NCBI RefSeq assembly: GCF_011390875.1
Contig: NZ_JAABRP010000035.1
Location: 1-34,116 of the forward strand
Length of the DNA stretch: 34,116 nucleotides
Source: Thiocapsa sp.
GTDB taxonomy: Bacteria; Pseudomonadota; Gammaproteobacteria; Chromatiales; Chromatiaceae
Direction: 5' to 3'
Shown here: piece by piece, positions 1 to 8,274 of the stretch
How the letters are laid out: every line of letters begins with the position of its first letter
How positions within the stretch are numbered: the first letter of the stretch is position 1
Position numbers and translations under genes: made by a program
The notes under the pieces: model-generated
The model's input: the letters and a program-made list of their open reading frames with translations, nothing else
Databases searched by the model: none
What the model was told of the DNA's origin: nothing

Positions 1-433
1 TGCGCGCGATGGATTGAGGAATGGAGACGGCATAGCCCTGATTCCGGGCCTTAATCAGGACGCCGATGGAACCCGTCAGGGTCAGTCCGGAGAGACGCGC
101 GACGCGCCGACCCACGCTCTCGTCGATACAGACCAGGGGGGATTTCTAGATCCAGCGCGCTCTGGATGACCGATACCTCTCCGCGATCCAGGCGATTGCG
201 CAGGTAAGGGGTCATCGCCGCTGGCTCGTCAAGTCGCTCCAACCAAGTGGCGCGGTCGAAAACTGCGACACCTAGCGCATCGGTCCCGATCGCATGGATC
301 TCTTCATCGACCTCCAACGGCACGATCACCCCCTGTCGTAGAGCACGCGGACAATGTCGAGGCTGCCGGTACCGACGGCCAGGGCAATCAGCTGCGTCGT
401 ATTGGTGACGATCCAGCACGGACTGTCAGGCAT
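1..433 (-). pseudogene. Frameshifted DUF3368 (PIN-like toxin) gene, 3' end off the window
   Basis: Reading from an ATG at 433 on the minus strand gives MPDSPCWIVTNTTQLIALA, the PIN-type start of DUF3368 proteins. The frame then breaks near 332 and continues as VIVPLEVDEEIHAIGTDALG and, later, PYLRNRLDRGEVSVIQSALD. It breaks again in a C-run near 145 and continues as LVCIDESVGRRVARLSG and TGSIGVLIKARNQGY up to the window edge. All family blocks are present in order but in different frames, so the gene is broken, barring sequencing errors. These proteins are usually the VapC-like toxin of a pair with a UPF0175 antitoxin just upstream. No antitoxin is seen in the DNA beyond 433, so this looks like an orphaned relic. 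Confidence 0.75.
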
Positions 434-436
434 TGG

Positions 437-560
437 CCACTGACGGACGAACAGATCGCGACCGTGGCAAGTTTCATTCGTACGGCCCGGGGCAATGCGG
501 CGGCACCTGTGCGCGGCGCCGACGTCAAGGCGTTGAGGACCGGCAATCCACGACCTTGCC
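437..560 (+). pseudogene. Remnant of the C-terminus of a class I cytochrome c
   Basis: The plus frame beginning at 440 reads LTDEQIATVASFIRTARGN and then AAAPVRGADVKALR. This is the last helix and tail typical of small c-type cytochrome domains, such as the cytochrome subunits of membrane dehydrogenases. No CxxCH haem site or start codon is present upstream, and the toxin relic lies directly against it. It is therefore a fragment left by rearrangement. The frame runs on to a stop at 620-622 without further family resemblance. Only a short helix supports the call. Confidence 0.35.
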
Positions 561-777
561 CGACGTCACCATGGCGTTTATTCTCGCGTCTGGTGCGGCG
601 AGTACCGACGATGTTCGAATGACCCCGTCGTCGTGCCAGACGCCGAAGCCAAGATTACAGCACGGCGACGGCATTCGAGAGAGGATCGACAATCAACCGG
701 ATCGGATCGACCGGATCCATCCACGGATTGCCCCGCCCGTACGAGGGGGCGCCAAAGCCCGGAACCGAGGCAAAGCT

Positions 778-1002
778 ATGGCTGAGATCATCACTGCGGT
801 CTACCAATCGCATACCAGCGTCGTCAACGTCGTCAATGACCTCGTCGCGACCGGCATCCCGCAAGAAGAGATCCACACTCGAGAGCATGAGGGGAAGCAT
901 GAGGTCCAAGTCTTGACACCCAACGTGACGCAATCGGAGATCAAGGAGATTCTTCAGCGGCATCAGCCTCTGGACTTGCGTGTCACGGAGCGAGCCGACT
1001 AA
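778..1002 (+). CDS. Small conserved hypothetical protein, 74 aa
   Basis: The ATG at 778 is preceded by GAGG about 8 bases upstream and opens MAEIITAVYQSHTSVVNVVND. It continues LVATGIPQEEIHT and ends with VQVLTPNVTQSEIKEILQRH. The layout, a beta strand, a helix, a 'G(I/Y)p.eeI' turn, then strand and helix, resembles small proteins related to the general-stress YflT domain that sense or bind through a ferredoxin-like fold. The assignment is tentative and no function is known. It is soluble, with no signal peptide or membrane segment. It sits alone among degraded genes and is followed by a strong hairpin at 1057-1087. A longer reading from 433 in the same frame has no coding character. Confidence 0.6.
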   Translation: MAEIITAVYQSHTSVVNVVNDLVATGIPQEEIHTREHEGKHEVQVLTPNVTQSEIKEILQRHQPLDLRVTERAD

Positions 1003-1056
1003 GTATCCGGCTCCGATCACCCGATCGACGGTCGGGACGTCAGTCATTTGCTCGCT

Positions 1057-1087
1057 TTCCGCTCGACCCCTTCGCGGTCGAGCGGAA
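1057..1087. terminator. Strong hairpin downstream of the small gene
   Basis: TTCCGCTCGACC (1057-1068) pairs perfectly with GGTCGAGCGGAA (1076-1087) around a 7-base loop. It lies 55 bases after the stop of the 74-aa gene. No T-run follows on the plus strand, so termination is plausible but not demonstrated. Confidence 0.45.
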
Positions 1088-1365
1088 TTCGATCGGGTCG
1101 TTCTCCAGGAATCGGCGTCGGCGCGCCGGAGCGATCGGCCGGTGCATCCGCACCTCTGGTCAGGGAACCCTACCGGCAGGCGCGTGCCGTCGGACGTGCG
1201 CCATGGTGCACGCCGCCGTGAGGCAGAGTTGAAGTGTCGTTGGCGCTAGCCCATCAGTTGACCGAGCACGGCAACGGCAGTGGGAACAATGTCACGTTGT
1301 TTACACCGGGCAGCCTGATCGCCGATTCGGTCTCGGTGTCGTCTCCGGGTTGGTGATGGCATTCC
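1088..1365. other. No recognisable gene
   Basis: Short open frames here overlap on both strands and show no family motif. The stretch is probably decayed DNA leading into the broken permease gene that follows. Confidence 0.4.
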
Positions 1366-1766
1366 AGCCTGCTTGGCTTCGCGCGGAGCGGGTTGGGTAC
1401 CGGTGGGTTCGTGGTCTCACCGCTGATGGTGTTCGCGCTCGGTGGGACCGACGGCCGCCGTCATCGCTCGCTGTCCTCATGCTGCCGGCGGCGCTGCTCG
1501 GCGTTTGGCAGCATCGTGGTGAGGCCGGAACGGAGCTGCTCCGACCCCTGATCCCCGCTGCTTTCCTAGGCACCGCCATCGGCGGTCTTCTATTTTGGCT
1601 CATGGTCGCCGATGGTGAGATGGCACTGATCCATCGACGCCTGTAGCTCGTCGTAGCGGGCTTGTCGCTCGTCTACGTTGCGATGGTGGCGGCGCGGGAC
1701 AAGATCGCGCGTCTCGGAGGCGGAGGAGGTCCGCCGCGTTCCTGTCCGCAGTGGTGTTCAACCTAA
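1366..1766 (+). pseudogene. Broken TSUP (TauE/SafE-type) permease gene
   Basis: The frame from 1366 reads SLLGFARSGLGTGGFVVSPL then MVFALGGTDG, which matches the glycine-rich first repeat of TSUP permeases that export small sulfur or organic anions. The frame shifts near 1455-1470 into LAVLMLPAALLGVWQHR and PLIPAAFLGTAIGGLLFWL. This is interrupted by TAG at 1644, after which LVVAGLSLVYVAMVAARDKI continues in the same frame. The frame finally ends at TAA 1764-1766, inside the 86-bp repeat. There is no start region, one frameshift, one nonsense codon and no second half, so it is a dead fragment. Its predicted helices and order fit the family well. Confidence 0.7.
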
Positions 1767-1848
1767 ACCGCGTCACCGCCAAGGGCCGTGGATGCAACAA
1801 ACGCCGAGTTCACTCGAACGTTGGCCTCTCGCTGTGGACGCGGTTTAA
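1763..1848. repeat. 86-bp inverted-end repeat, copy 1 (subfamily A)
   Basis: The element opens CTAAACCGCGTC and closes GACGCGGTTTAA. It aligns without gaps to the copies at 29523 and 34008 (reverse complement), including an internal GATGCAACAAACGCCGAG block. It separates two converging reading frames, and both end in it: the broken permease at TAA 1764-1766, and the ClC gene at TAA (minus) 1847-1845. Confidence 0.85.
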
Positions 1849-3884
1849 CGTGACTCAATCGGCACCAGACGCTCGTCGGGTGTCAGGGGGCGGATCATCG
1901 GGTCGAGGCGCCGCAAGCGGGCCGGCAGGTTGGCCAGTGCTGTCTCGGCCGCGGTGCGGTCGGCGTAGGCCCCGAGCAACACGGGATGCCAGCGCGCACC
2001 GAGTCCGTCCGTCTGCAGCTTGAATGCCTCGCCGATCAGCCCCTCCTCCTCGGCGAAACGCGCAAGGCTTCCGACACTGCGGAAACTGATCAACTGAATG
2101 CTGAAACGGGCGTCTGCCACAGTGGTGGAACCTTGATCGTTTGGCGCCGACGTCGTCGCGACGGGCTCCAAAGTCGCCTGGTCGTCCGACGGATCCGGGT
2201 CAGCAGCACGCTCCGGCACGGACTCGGTAGACGTCGGCGGCGCCGGCAGATCTGCTGAAACCAGCCGTTCGTCGGTCACCGGCTCGCGATCGCCTGTTGG
2301 GCCGAGGGTCAAATCGGAACCGGCGGCCTCGATTGCCGGCGCGGCGTCAACGGCGGTTGGCCGTGACGGGACCAAGGCTGTCGCTGCCGGGGCGCTCGAC
2401 GCGACCGGAGGCGGATCGGCACGCGTCCCGGACACGGCGGCCGGTTGGTCCGCCACGGCCGGAATCGGCGGGTCCACCTCGGCCTGGGTCTCGGCCAGGG
2501 TCTTGCCCGGTTCCATCCCCGTTCCTTGAAACGCGACGTCGAGTCGTTCGATGGCGACGAACGCGACCAGGAGCATCGCCGCGGCAAGGATGCGCCGAGC
2601 CGGTGCGCGCGGTGGTGCCTGCTGTTGGAGCCCGAGCAGAGCGCTGTAGATCGGCCGCCCGCCCATGCCCTCGGCCGTGAAGGTGGCGGCCAGGCAGGTG
2701 ATGATGATCGGCAGGGCCAGGGCTTGAGCGCCGGTGAGCTCGATCACCAGGATGATGCCGGTGAGCGGCGCGCGCACGGTGGCCGCGAAGAGCGCGCCCA
2801 TGGCCGCGACCGCGAACATCTCCGGGGCGAGCGCCAGTGTCGGCGCCGCGAGCGTGATCAGGGCCGCGAAGGCCGCGCCGCAGATGGTGCCGAGCGCGAG
2901 CATCGGCGCGAAGATGCCGCCCGGGAGACCCAGACCGTAGGAGCCGATGGACGTCAGCAGCCGCACCGCGAGCAGCGCGATCAAAAAGAGCAACGCCGGT
3001 TGGCCGTGCACCAGGCTCTCGACCAAGCCTTCCCCGCCGCCGACGGTATTGGGCGCGAACCACAGCAGCGCACCGAGCATCAGACCGGCGACGGCGGCGG
3101 CGGTGTAAGCCCCGGGGGTCCCGAGCGCGCGGAACGACGCCACCGAGCCAAGCACCAGCCCGTTGAACAGCACGCCAAGGGCGCCGATGAGGATGCCGAG
3201 GACCAAAAACAGCGGCAGCGCCTCCAGCGGCGCCGTGTTCAGGTCCGGCATCGCCATATCCGGACCCTGGCCAAGCATCCAGCCGCTCACGATGACCGCG
3301 GCACAGCAGGCGAGGATGACGGACTGGATGGTCTCGAAGCGATACTCGAAGTGCTCGCGCAGCTCCTCGGTGACGAAGACGATGGATGCGAGCGGCGCGT
3401 TGAAGGCGGTTGCCAAGCCGGCCGCCGCACCGGCCGCGATGAGGGCACGATTGGCGCCGGGTCGCGGCTCGATGCGCTCGCCGGCCATCTGGCCAAGCGC
3501 CGCACCCATATGGATGGTCGGCCCTTCGCGCCCGAGCACCAAACCGGAGCCGACCGCCAAAGCGCCGGCGACGAACTTCACCGGCAGCACGCGCTTCCAG
3601 CGCAATTGGCGTTCGCCGGCGAGGATGGCCTCGACCTCTTGCACGCCGCTGCCTGCGGTCTCCGGAGCGAAGCGTCGCACCAGCCACATCGCCGTGACCA
3701 GCACCAAGGCACCGAGCAGCATCAGCAGAAGCCAACCGGGTACGGGGGCCGCCTCGAGAAGTGCTTTCAGATCGCCGCGGCTGGCGGCGGCTTGATCCAG
3801 CAGTGCATGGAAGGCCGCGCCGATCAGCCCGGTGAGGACGCCGACGAGGGTTGCTGCAAGGTAAAACCGCCAGGGAAACGTCAT
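1845..3884 (-). CDS. ClC-family H+/Cl- antiporter with an extra membrane helix and C-terminal SPOR domain (679 aa)
   Basis: Residues 1-420 form a complete ClC channel/antiporter. GSGVQ (78-82), GREGP (118-122, gating Glu120) and GIFAP (323-327) line the anion path, with a Tyr at 413. Glu174 in VTEELREHF occupies the position of the proton glutamate of CLC-ec1, which favours H+/Cl- exchange over a channel. After the ClC core comes one more hydrophobic segment (about 431-446), a long Pro/Ala-rich linker (about 450-600), and a SPOR-like domain (about 604-676: FSIQLISF ... WHPVLLGAYADRTAAETAL). SPOR domains bind denuded septal peptidoglycan. The extra helix would move the tail from the cytoplasm to the periplasm, where it could do so. 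It lies 18 bases after the DedA-type gene, probably in one operon. The stop codon lies in an 86-bp repeat. Confidence 0.9.
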   Translation of the reverse strand: MTFPWRFYLAATLVGVLTGLIGAAFHALLDQAAASRGDLKALLEAAPVPGWLLLMLLGALVLVTAMWLVRRFAPETAGSGVQEVEAILAGERQLRWKRVLPVKFVAGALAVGSGLVLGREGPTIHMGAALGQMAGERIEPRPGANRALIAAGAAAGLATAFNAPLASIVFVTEELREHFEYRFETIQSVILACCAAVIVSGWMLGQGPDMAMPDLNTAPLEALPLFLVLGILIGALGVLFNGLVLGSVASFRALGTPGAYTAAAVAGLMLGALLWFAPNTVGGGEGLVESLVHGQPALLFLIALLAVRLLTSIGSYGLGLPGGIFAPMLALGTICGAAFAALITLAAPTLALAPEMFAVAAMGALFAATVRAPLTGIILVIELTGAQALALPIIITCLAATFTAEGMGGRPIYSALLGLQQQAPPRAPARRILAAAMLLVAFVAIERLDVAFQGTGMEPGKTLAETQAEVDPPIPAVADQPAAVSGTRADPPPVASSAPAATALVPSRPTAVDAAPAIEAAGSDLTLGPTGDREPVTDERLVSADLPAPPTSTESVPERAADPDPSDDQATLEPVATTSAPNDQGSTTVADARFSIQLISFRSVGSLARFAEEEGLIGEAFKLQTDGLGARWHPVLLGAYADRTAAETALANLPARLRRLDPMIRPLTPDERLVPIESR

Positions 3885-3902
3885 CGCTGGACGCGGACCG
3901 AC

Positions 3903-4733
3903 CTACGTCGGGTGGTTCCGGCCCCGCCGCCGGATCAGGGCGATCAGCACGGAGAACAACAGGACGACGACGCCGATGATGGTGAGACCGGCGATCCACG
4001 GGTTGAGCTGACGCAACGCAGTGACCAACACATCGAAGTGCAGATCGAGATAATAGACGCCGAGCGCCCAGAAACTCGCCCAGAGGATGGCGCCGACAAT
4101 ATTGAGGAGCATGAAACGCCCCCAAGGCATCTTCAGGACACCTGAAAAGAGCCCGATGAGCTGGCGCGGCCCATCGACGAAGCGACCGAAGACGACGAGC
4201 CATCCACCATACCGATTGAATGCGCGCTCGATCTTCTCGATGCCCTGCTTGGAGATCGGCAACCGATCGAGTACAGCGCGCCCGCCCGAACGACCGATCA
4301 GATAGCCGAGGGTCTGACCGAGAGAGGTCGCCAGGATGGTGACGAACAGCAGCAGGTAGATGTTGAGCTTGCTGCCGGGTGCCGCGGAGACCAGGGCGCC
4401 GGCTTCCAAGAGTGTCTGTCCGGGTGCCGGAATCCCGATGCCCTCGATCCCGACCGCCGCGAATACCGCCCAGTAGCCGTAGCGTTCCAGGTAGGGCTCG
4501 ACGCGTTCGATGTCGTGAGTGATCGCCCCTGCGAGCCGGTGCGCTTGCTCATCGAGCTTTCGCTCGCTGCCGCGATGCAGCTCCGTCGGCTGCTGCGCCG
4601 ATGCGCCGGTCGGTTGCGCAAGCGCAGTGTGGCCGATTCCAACGGCCGAAACTGCGATGACCAGCAGGCACCCTAGAAGAATCCAAGTGAAACGACCACT
4701 GAAACGCTGCGAATCTGTTTCGGACATGGGCAT
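3903..4733 (-). CDS. DedA/VTT-family membrane protein with N-terminal extension (276 aa)
   Basis: The VTT core spans about residues 80-260. It includes IEGIGIPAPGQTLLEAGAL, a Gly-rich helix (TLGYLIGRSGG) and GRFVDGPRQLIGLFSG, the family's conserved arginine-containing re-entrant motif. DedA proteins act in the inner membrane in lipid (undecaprenyl or phospholipid) translocation and membrane-potential maintenance; which applies here cannot be told. An additional N-terminal helix (about 16-38) and a polar 40-residue segment precede the core, making the protein longer than the usual 200-220 aa. Two in-frame ATGs (4733 and 4727) are both plausible. The downstream ClC-SPOR gene is 18 bases away and likely co-transcribed. 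Confidence 0.85.
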   Translation of the reverse strand: MPMSETDSQRFSGRFTWILLGCLLVIAVSAVGIGHTALAQPTGASAQQPTELHRGSERKLDEQAHRLAGAITHDIERVEPYLERYGYWAVFAAVGIEGIGIPAPGQTLLEAGALVSAAPGSKLNIYLLLFVTILATSLGQTLGYLIGRSGGRAVLDRLPISKQGIEKIERAFNRYGGWLVVFGRFVDGPRQLIGLFSGVLKMPWGRFMLLNIVGAILWASFWALGVYYLDLHFDVLVTALRQLNPWIAGLTIIGVVVLLFSVLIALIRRRGRNHPT

Positions 4734-4921
4734 CAGGGGTCATTCCAGGTTTCGTGTTGCACGGCAAGATGTAGGTCAGCGGCGGCCTGCTGACCGCATC
4801 AGTCCGGCAGGATGCGCAGACCAAGGCGCACCGACCGAAGGTGATGGCGAACATGACAGATCCGGGCAGGGTGTCATCGCCCGAAAGGGGCACGACTGAG
4901 CCGGCCCCGACGAGTTTCGTC

Positions 4922-5110
4922 TTAGGTATCGGACCCAACACGTGCCACAGACGCCTGGAGGGCGTCGAGGATCAGTCGCCTTGCTGCTTGCTCATCCAGA
5001 TCAGGGACATCCCAGCCCATGATGCGGCTATACTTTTTGAGGAGGTGACGCACGTCCTCCTCGAGCTCTTTGGCATAACGGTCGATTTCGATCTCTTCGA
5101 TTGTCGCCAT
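4922..5110 (-). CDS. Small hypothetical protein, 62 aa
   Basis: The frame reads MATIEEIEIDRYAKELEEDV, then RHLLKKYSRIMGWDVPDLDE and QAARRLILDALQASV. It is charged, probably all-helical and without a membrane segment. AGGA lies about 11 bases before the ATG. I do not recognise a family. The composition is protein-like rather than a GC-rich shadow, and no better frame overlaps. It stands alone between the DedA-type gene (same strand, 188 bases away) and the plus-strand phosphatase, so context gives no function. Confidence 0.5.
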   Translation of the reverse strand: MATIEEIEIDRYAKELEEDVRHLLKKYSRIMGWDVPDLDEQAARRLILDALQASVARVGSDT

Positions 5111-5341
5111 GTCGCTATGTCCTGGTTGCCGTTGAGTTCATATACACCCGAAAGAGTGCGCCTTCAGCAAGCCCATCGAGAGGTCGATCAAGCGGTATTG
5201 GAGATCTGCGCAGATGCGACATCGTTGGGGCTCTGCCCCCGAAGCTAGGTGACGCCTGAGGCAATCCCCGTGTATGCTGGCGCGGGTCGAACGTTAACCC
5301 GTGCTGGGCGCGTCTGCAAGCCCGGCAGGACTGGAGAGCAC

Positions 5342-5959
5342 ATGAATACGGAGCTCCCGATTATCTATGTCGCTCGCCACGGCGAGACGGCGTGGAGCCG
5401 ATCCGGTCGGCATACGGGTCTGACCGACATCCCCTTGAGCACCGAGGGCGAGCGCGATGCGGCGTTGCTCGCGGACCGGCTTGAGAACATCCCCTTTCGA
5501 ACGGTCTTGGCGAGCCCGCTGATGCGCGCCCTCCGCACCTGCGAGCTGGCAGGCTTCGGTGCGGTGGCCGAGATCGATCGCGACCTGGTCGAGTGGAACT
5601 ACGGCGACTACGAAGGGCAGACCACGCAACAGATTCGAGCCGGTCGCCCCGACTGGAGGCTGTTTCGCGACGGCTGTCCCGGGGGCGAGTCGTTGGATCA
5701 GGTCGGCGCACGGGCGGATCGGGTCATCGCCAGGGTTCGGGCGACCGAGGGAAACGTGCTCCTGTTCTCGAGTGGCCATTTTCTGCGTGTATTCGCCGCG
5801 CGCTGGCTCGGGTTGGCGCCCGATGCCGGCAGATTCTTTATGCTCCTCACCGCGAGCTTGAGCGCGTTGGGTTACGAGCACGACCTCGATGAGCCTGTCA
5901 TCCGTTTCTGGGATGACACGAACCGATGTCCATCAACGCCGCACAAGGTGATGCAATGA
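5342..5959 (+). CDS. Histidine phosphatase family protein (GpmB/CobC-like), 205 aa
   Basis: The phosphohistidine motif RHGETAW (12-18, nucleophile His13), Arg62 in SPLMRAL, acid residue Glu84 in LVEWNYGDYEG and the second histidine in SSGHFLRV (His146) are all present. This is a complete branch-2 phosphoglycerate-mutase-like fold. Members are cofactor-independent phosphatases on small phosphorylated substrates rather than true mutases. The substrate here is unknown, but the sugar-phosphate genes that follow suggest a phospho-sugar. The start is set at 5342, where GGAGAG precedes the ATG. An upstream GTG at 5249 would add 31 residues that do not fit the family. Confidence 0.85.
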   Translation: MNTELPIIYVARHGETAWSRSGRHTGLTDIPLSTEGERDAALLADRLENIPFRTVLASPLMRALRTCELAGFGAVAEIDRDLVEWNYGDYEGQTTQQIRAGRPDWRLFRDGCPGGESLDQVGARADRVIARVRATEGNVLLFSSGHFLRVFAARWLGLAPDAGRFFMLLTASLSALGYEHDLDEPVIRFWDDTNRCPSTPHKVMQ

Positions 5960-5966
5960 AACGGAT

Positions 5967-6224
5967 CGGGTGAGCTGTGGGCCACCCCGGGAGGTCGAGC
6001 GTCCGGTGGCTGCTCCCAAGCCCGTCGATGTAGTGCTCGGCGGCGGCAACGCGAAACGTCTGACCGAGCTGCCCGCAGGCTGTCGATCGGGGGACAACGC
6101 CAACGCCTGTGTCGGCGGGCTCCGTGCCCGGGAGCCGAAGACCGGCCCGCAAGCCGGGTTCGCCAAGCTCGCCGATGCATCGCCTTCAGCGTGAGAATAC
6201 AAAGCCCGAGACCTAAGCCACGTC
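5967..6224 (+). pseudogene. Internally deleted duplicate of the ROK kinase gene
   Basis: Bases 5967-5999 match the leader of the intact ROK gene (6450-6482). From 6000 on, the sequence matches that gene's 3' end and beyond (7013-7236), including DVVLGGGNAKRLTELPAGCR and the stop at 6192-6194. About 530 bp, carrying the start codon and the whole nucleotide-binding half, are missing. Both ends of the missing piece in the intact copy carry GGTCGAG (6476-6482 and 7006-7012), and one GGTCGAG remains at the junction (5993-5999). That is the signature of deletion between short direct repeats. The remaining C-terminal frame carries substitutions such as Phe to Cys in NANA(C/F)VGG. Confidence 0.85.
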
Positions 6225-6447
6225 CGGAGCGACATGCGTCTTTGTCCCATTTTGGCCATGGACGCGCGCGCCCGCACGTTGGAACATGCGTGGCAATCAC
6301 GGCTGGCCCGCATGCGCTTGCCGTCGATGCTCCGGTGGGTCGACGTCCATCACGAGTGCCAACAGCGTTCAGTGCCACTCTCAGTTCTCGAGCAACAGTC
6401 GTCCGGCAGCGGAAGATGAAGTCCAGCGCCGAACAATTAGGAACCGG
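6225..6447. other. Unassigned DNA between the ROK copies
   Basis: No family motif is seen on either strand. Short frames overlap freely. It is the spacer between the deleted and intact ROK copies and may be the remains of a duplicated neighbour. Confidence 0.3.
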
Positions 6448-6505
6448 GCCGGGTGAGCTGTGAGCCACCCGGGGAGGTCGAGATGATGGTGCGGAGGGGT
6501 CCAAA

Positions 6506-7207
6506 ATGAAGATCCTCGCTGTCGATGTGGGTGGAACCCACGTCAAGATTCTCGCGAGCGGGCAGACCGAGCGCCGGGAATTCGAATCCGGACCCACCCT
6601 GACCGCTGCCGGGATGGTCGAGCAGGTCAAGGCACTCGCTGCAGATTGGCCGTACGACCGGGTGACCATCGGCTACCCGGGTCCAGTGCTGCACAACCGC
6701 CCGGTGGCGGAGCCCCATAACCTTTCCTCGGGGTGGGTCGCGTTTGATTTCGCCGACGCCTTCGGTCAGCCGGTCAAGGTCATGAACGACGCGGCAATGC
6801 AGGCTCTCGGGAGCTACCGGGGAGGGAAGATGCTGTTTCTCGGCCTCGGGACCGGGCTCGGGTCCACGATGATCGTGGCGGATCACATCGAGCCGATGGA
6901 GCTGGGCCACCTGCCCTACCGCAAGGGGACTTACGAGGATTATGTCGGGCTGCGCGGCCTCCAGCGACATGGCAAGAAAAAATGGCGGGCCTTTGTGGCG
7001 GACGTGGTCGAGCGTCTGGTGGCTGCTCTCGAGCCCGACGATGTGGTGCTCGGCGGCGGCAACGCGAAACGTCTGACCGAGCTGCCCGCAGGCTGTCGAT
7101 TGGGGGACAACGCCAACGCCTTTGTCGGCGGGTTCCGTGCCTGGGAGCCGAAGACCGGCTCGCAAGCCGCGTTCCCCACGGTCGCCGATGAATCGCCGTC
7201 AGCGTGA
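6506..7207 (+). CDS. ROK-family kinase, polyphosphate-glucokinase type (233 aa)
   Basis: Phosphate-binding DVGGTHVK (7-14), catalytic Asp95 in NDAAMQALGS and the second phosphate loop LGLGTGLGS (112-120) define a sugar kinase of the ROK/ASKHA fold. The zinc-binding cysteine motif of transcriptional-repressor and NagK-type ROK proteins is absent. ELGHLPY (132-138) replaces it, as in polyphosphate/ATP glucokinases, so phosphorylation of glucose to glucose-6-phosphate is the likely reaction; the phosphate donor is not readable. GGAGGGG precedes the ATG. The gene starts a tightly packed run (pgi, fba, gnd, zwf). A second, deleted copy lies immediately upstream. Confidence 0.8.
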   Translation: MKILAVDVGGTHVKILASGQTERREFESGPTLTAAGMVEQVKALAADWPYDRVTIGYPGPVLHNRPVAEPHNLSSGWVAFDFADAFGQPVKVMNDAAMQALGSYRGGKMLFLGLGTGLGSTMIVADHIEPMELGHLPYRKGTYEDYVGLRGLQRHGKKKWRAFVADVVERLVAALEPDDVVLGGGNAKRLTELPAGCRLGDNANAFVGGFRAWEPKTGSQAAFPTVADESPSA

Positions 7208-7255
7208 GAATCACAAAGCCCGCGAGACCCAAATGACCCGAGAGGAGTCGTGCGC

Positions 7256-8274
7256 ATGAACCCCACTCAGCCACTTCTAACCGAGCGCCCCGCTTGGGAA
7301 GCGCTCCGCGCCCACCGGGATGCCATCGCCCCGCTGACGCTGCGCGGACTGTTCGCCGACGACCCGGGGCGCGGCGAGCGCTTATCGCTCGAGGCCGCGG
7401 GCGTCTATCTCGACTACTCGAAGAATCGCGTCACGGACGAGACCCTCGCGCTCCTGGTGCAGCTCGCGGAACAGTCGGGACTGCGCGAGCGCATCGATGC
7501 GATGTTCCGCGGCGAGCGCATCAACGTCTCGGAAAACCGCTCCGTTCTGCATGTGGCCCTACGCGCCCCGCGCAGCGCGTCGATCCTCGTCGATGGGGTG
7601 AACGTCGTCGATGAGGTTCACCAGGTGCTCGATCGCATGGCCGAATTCGCCGAGCAGGTCCGAAGCGGCGCATGGAAGGGACATACCGGTCAGCGAATCG
7701 TGAACGTCCTGAACATCGGCATCGGCGGCTCCGACCTCGGTCCCGTGATGGCCTACGAAGCGCTGAAGTTCTACAGCGACCGCGCCATGACCTTCCGCTT
7801 CGTGTCCAATATCGACGGCACGGACTTCGTCGAGGCAACCCGTGACCTGGATCCTGCGGAGACCCTCTTCATCGTCGCCTCCAAGACCTTCACGACATGT
7901 TGCTCGCCAACGTCTTTGCCCAAGGCGAGGCCCTGGCCTTCGGCAAGACACGCGAGGAGGTCGCGGCCGAGGGTTCGCCGGCGTGGCTGGTGCCGCACCG
8001 CACATTCGACGGTAACCGGCCCTCCAATACCATCCTACTCGATCGGCTGACGCCGGCCGCGCTCGGCAAGCTGGTCGCACTCTACGAGCACAGTGTCTTC
8101 ACACAAGGGGCCATCTGGGACATCGATTCCTTCGACCAATGGGGCGTGGAGCTCGGGAAGGTGCTGGCCAAGCGCATCCTGCCGGAGCTGGGACACGCCG
8201 AGCCCGTGCTCGGGCATGACAGCTCCACCAACGCCCTGATCCGCCGCTACCGACAGTTGCGAGGTCCACTATGA
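7256..8274 (+). pseudogene. pgi: Glucose-6-phosphate isomerase gene with central deletion
   Basis: The first part (about 212 residues) is a normal Pgi N-terminal half, with [20 protein letters not shown] and SKTFTT. At about 7897 the sequence jumps, out of frame, to [11 protein letters not shown] and runs to the normal end ([22 protein letters not shown]). About 200 residues that carry active-site segments are missing compared with the intact copy at 23208-24857. The junction reads ttcACGACAtg. It serves both the Thr-Thr codons and the His-Asp-Met codons, so deletion between short matching sequences is likely. The first half alone would read on to 8050 as nonsense. The stop overlaps the ATG of the aldolase gene. 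Confidence 0.88.

Noticed and set aside
2445-4145. 566-codon frame antisense to the ClC gene
   Set aside because: It is low-complexity, full of Gln/Arg/Glu, with no domain, and antisense to a clear ClC protein.
2347-4203. 618-codon open frame overlapping the ClC and DedA-type genes
   Set aside because: It is Arg/His/Ala-rich and spans two real genes in another frame. The high GC content of third positions leaves such frames open.
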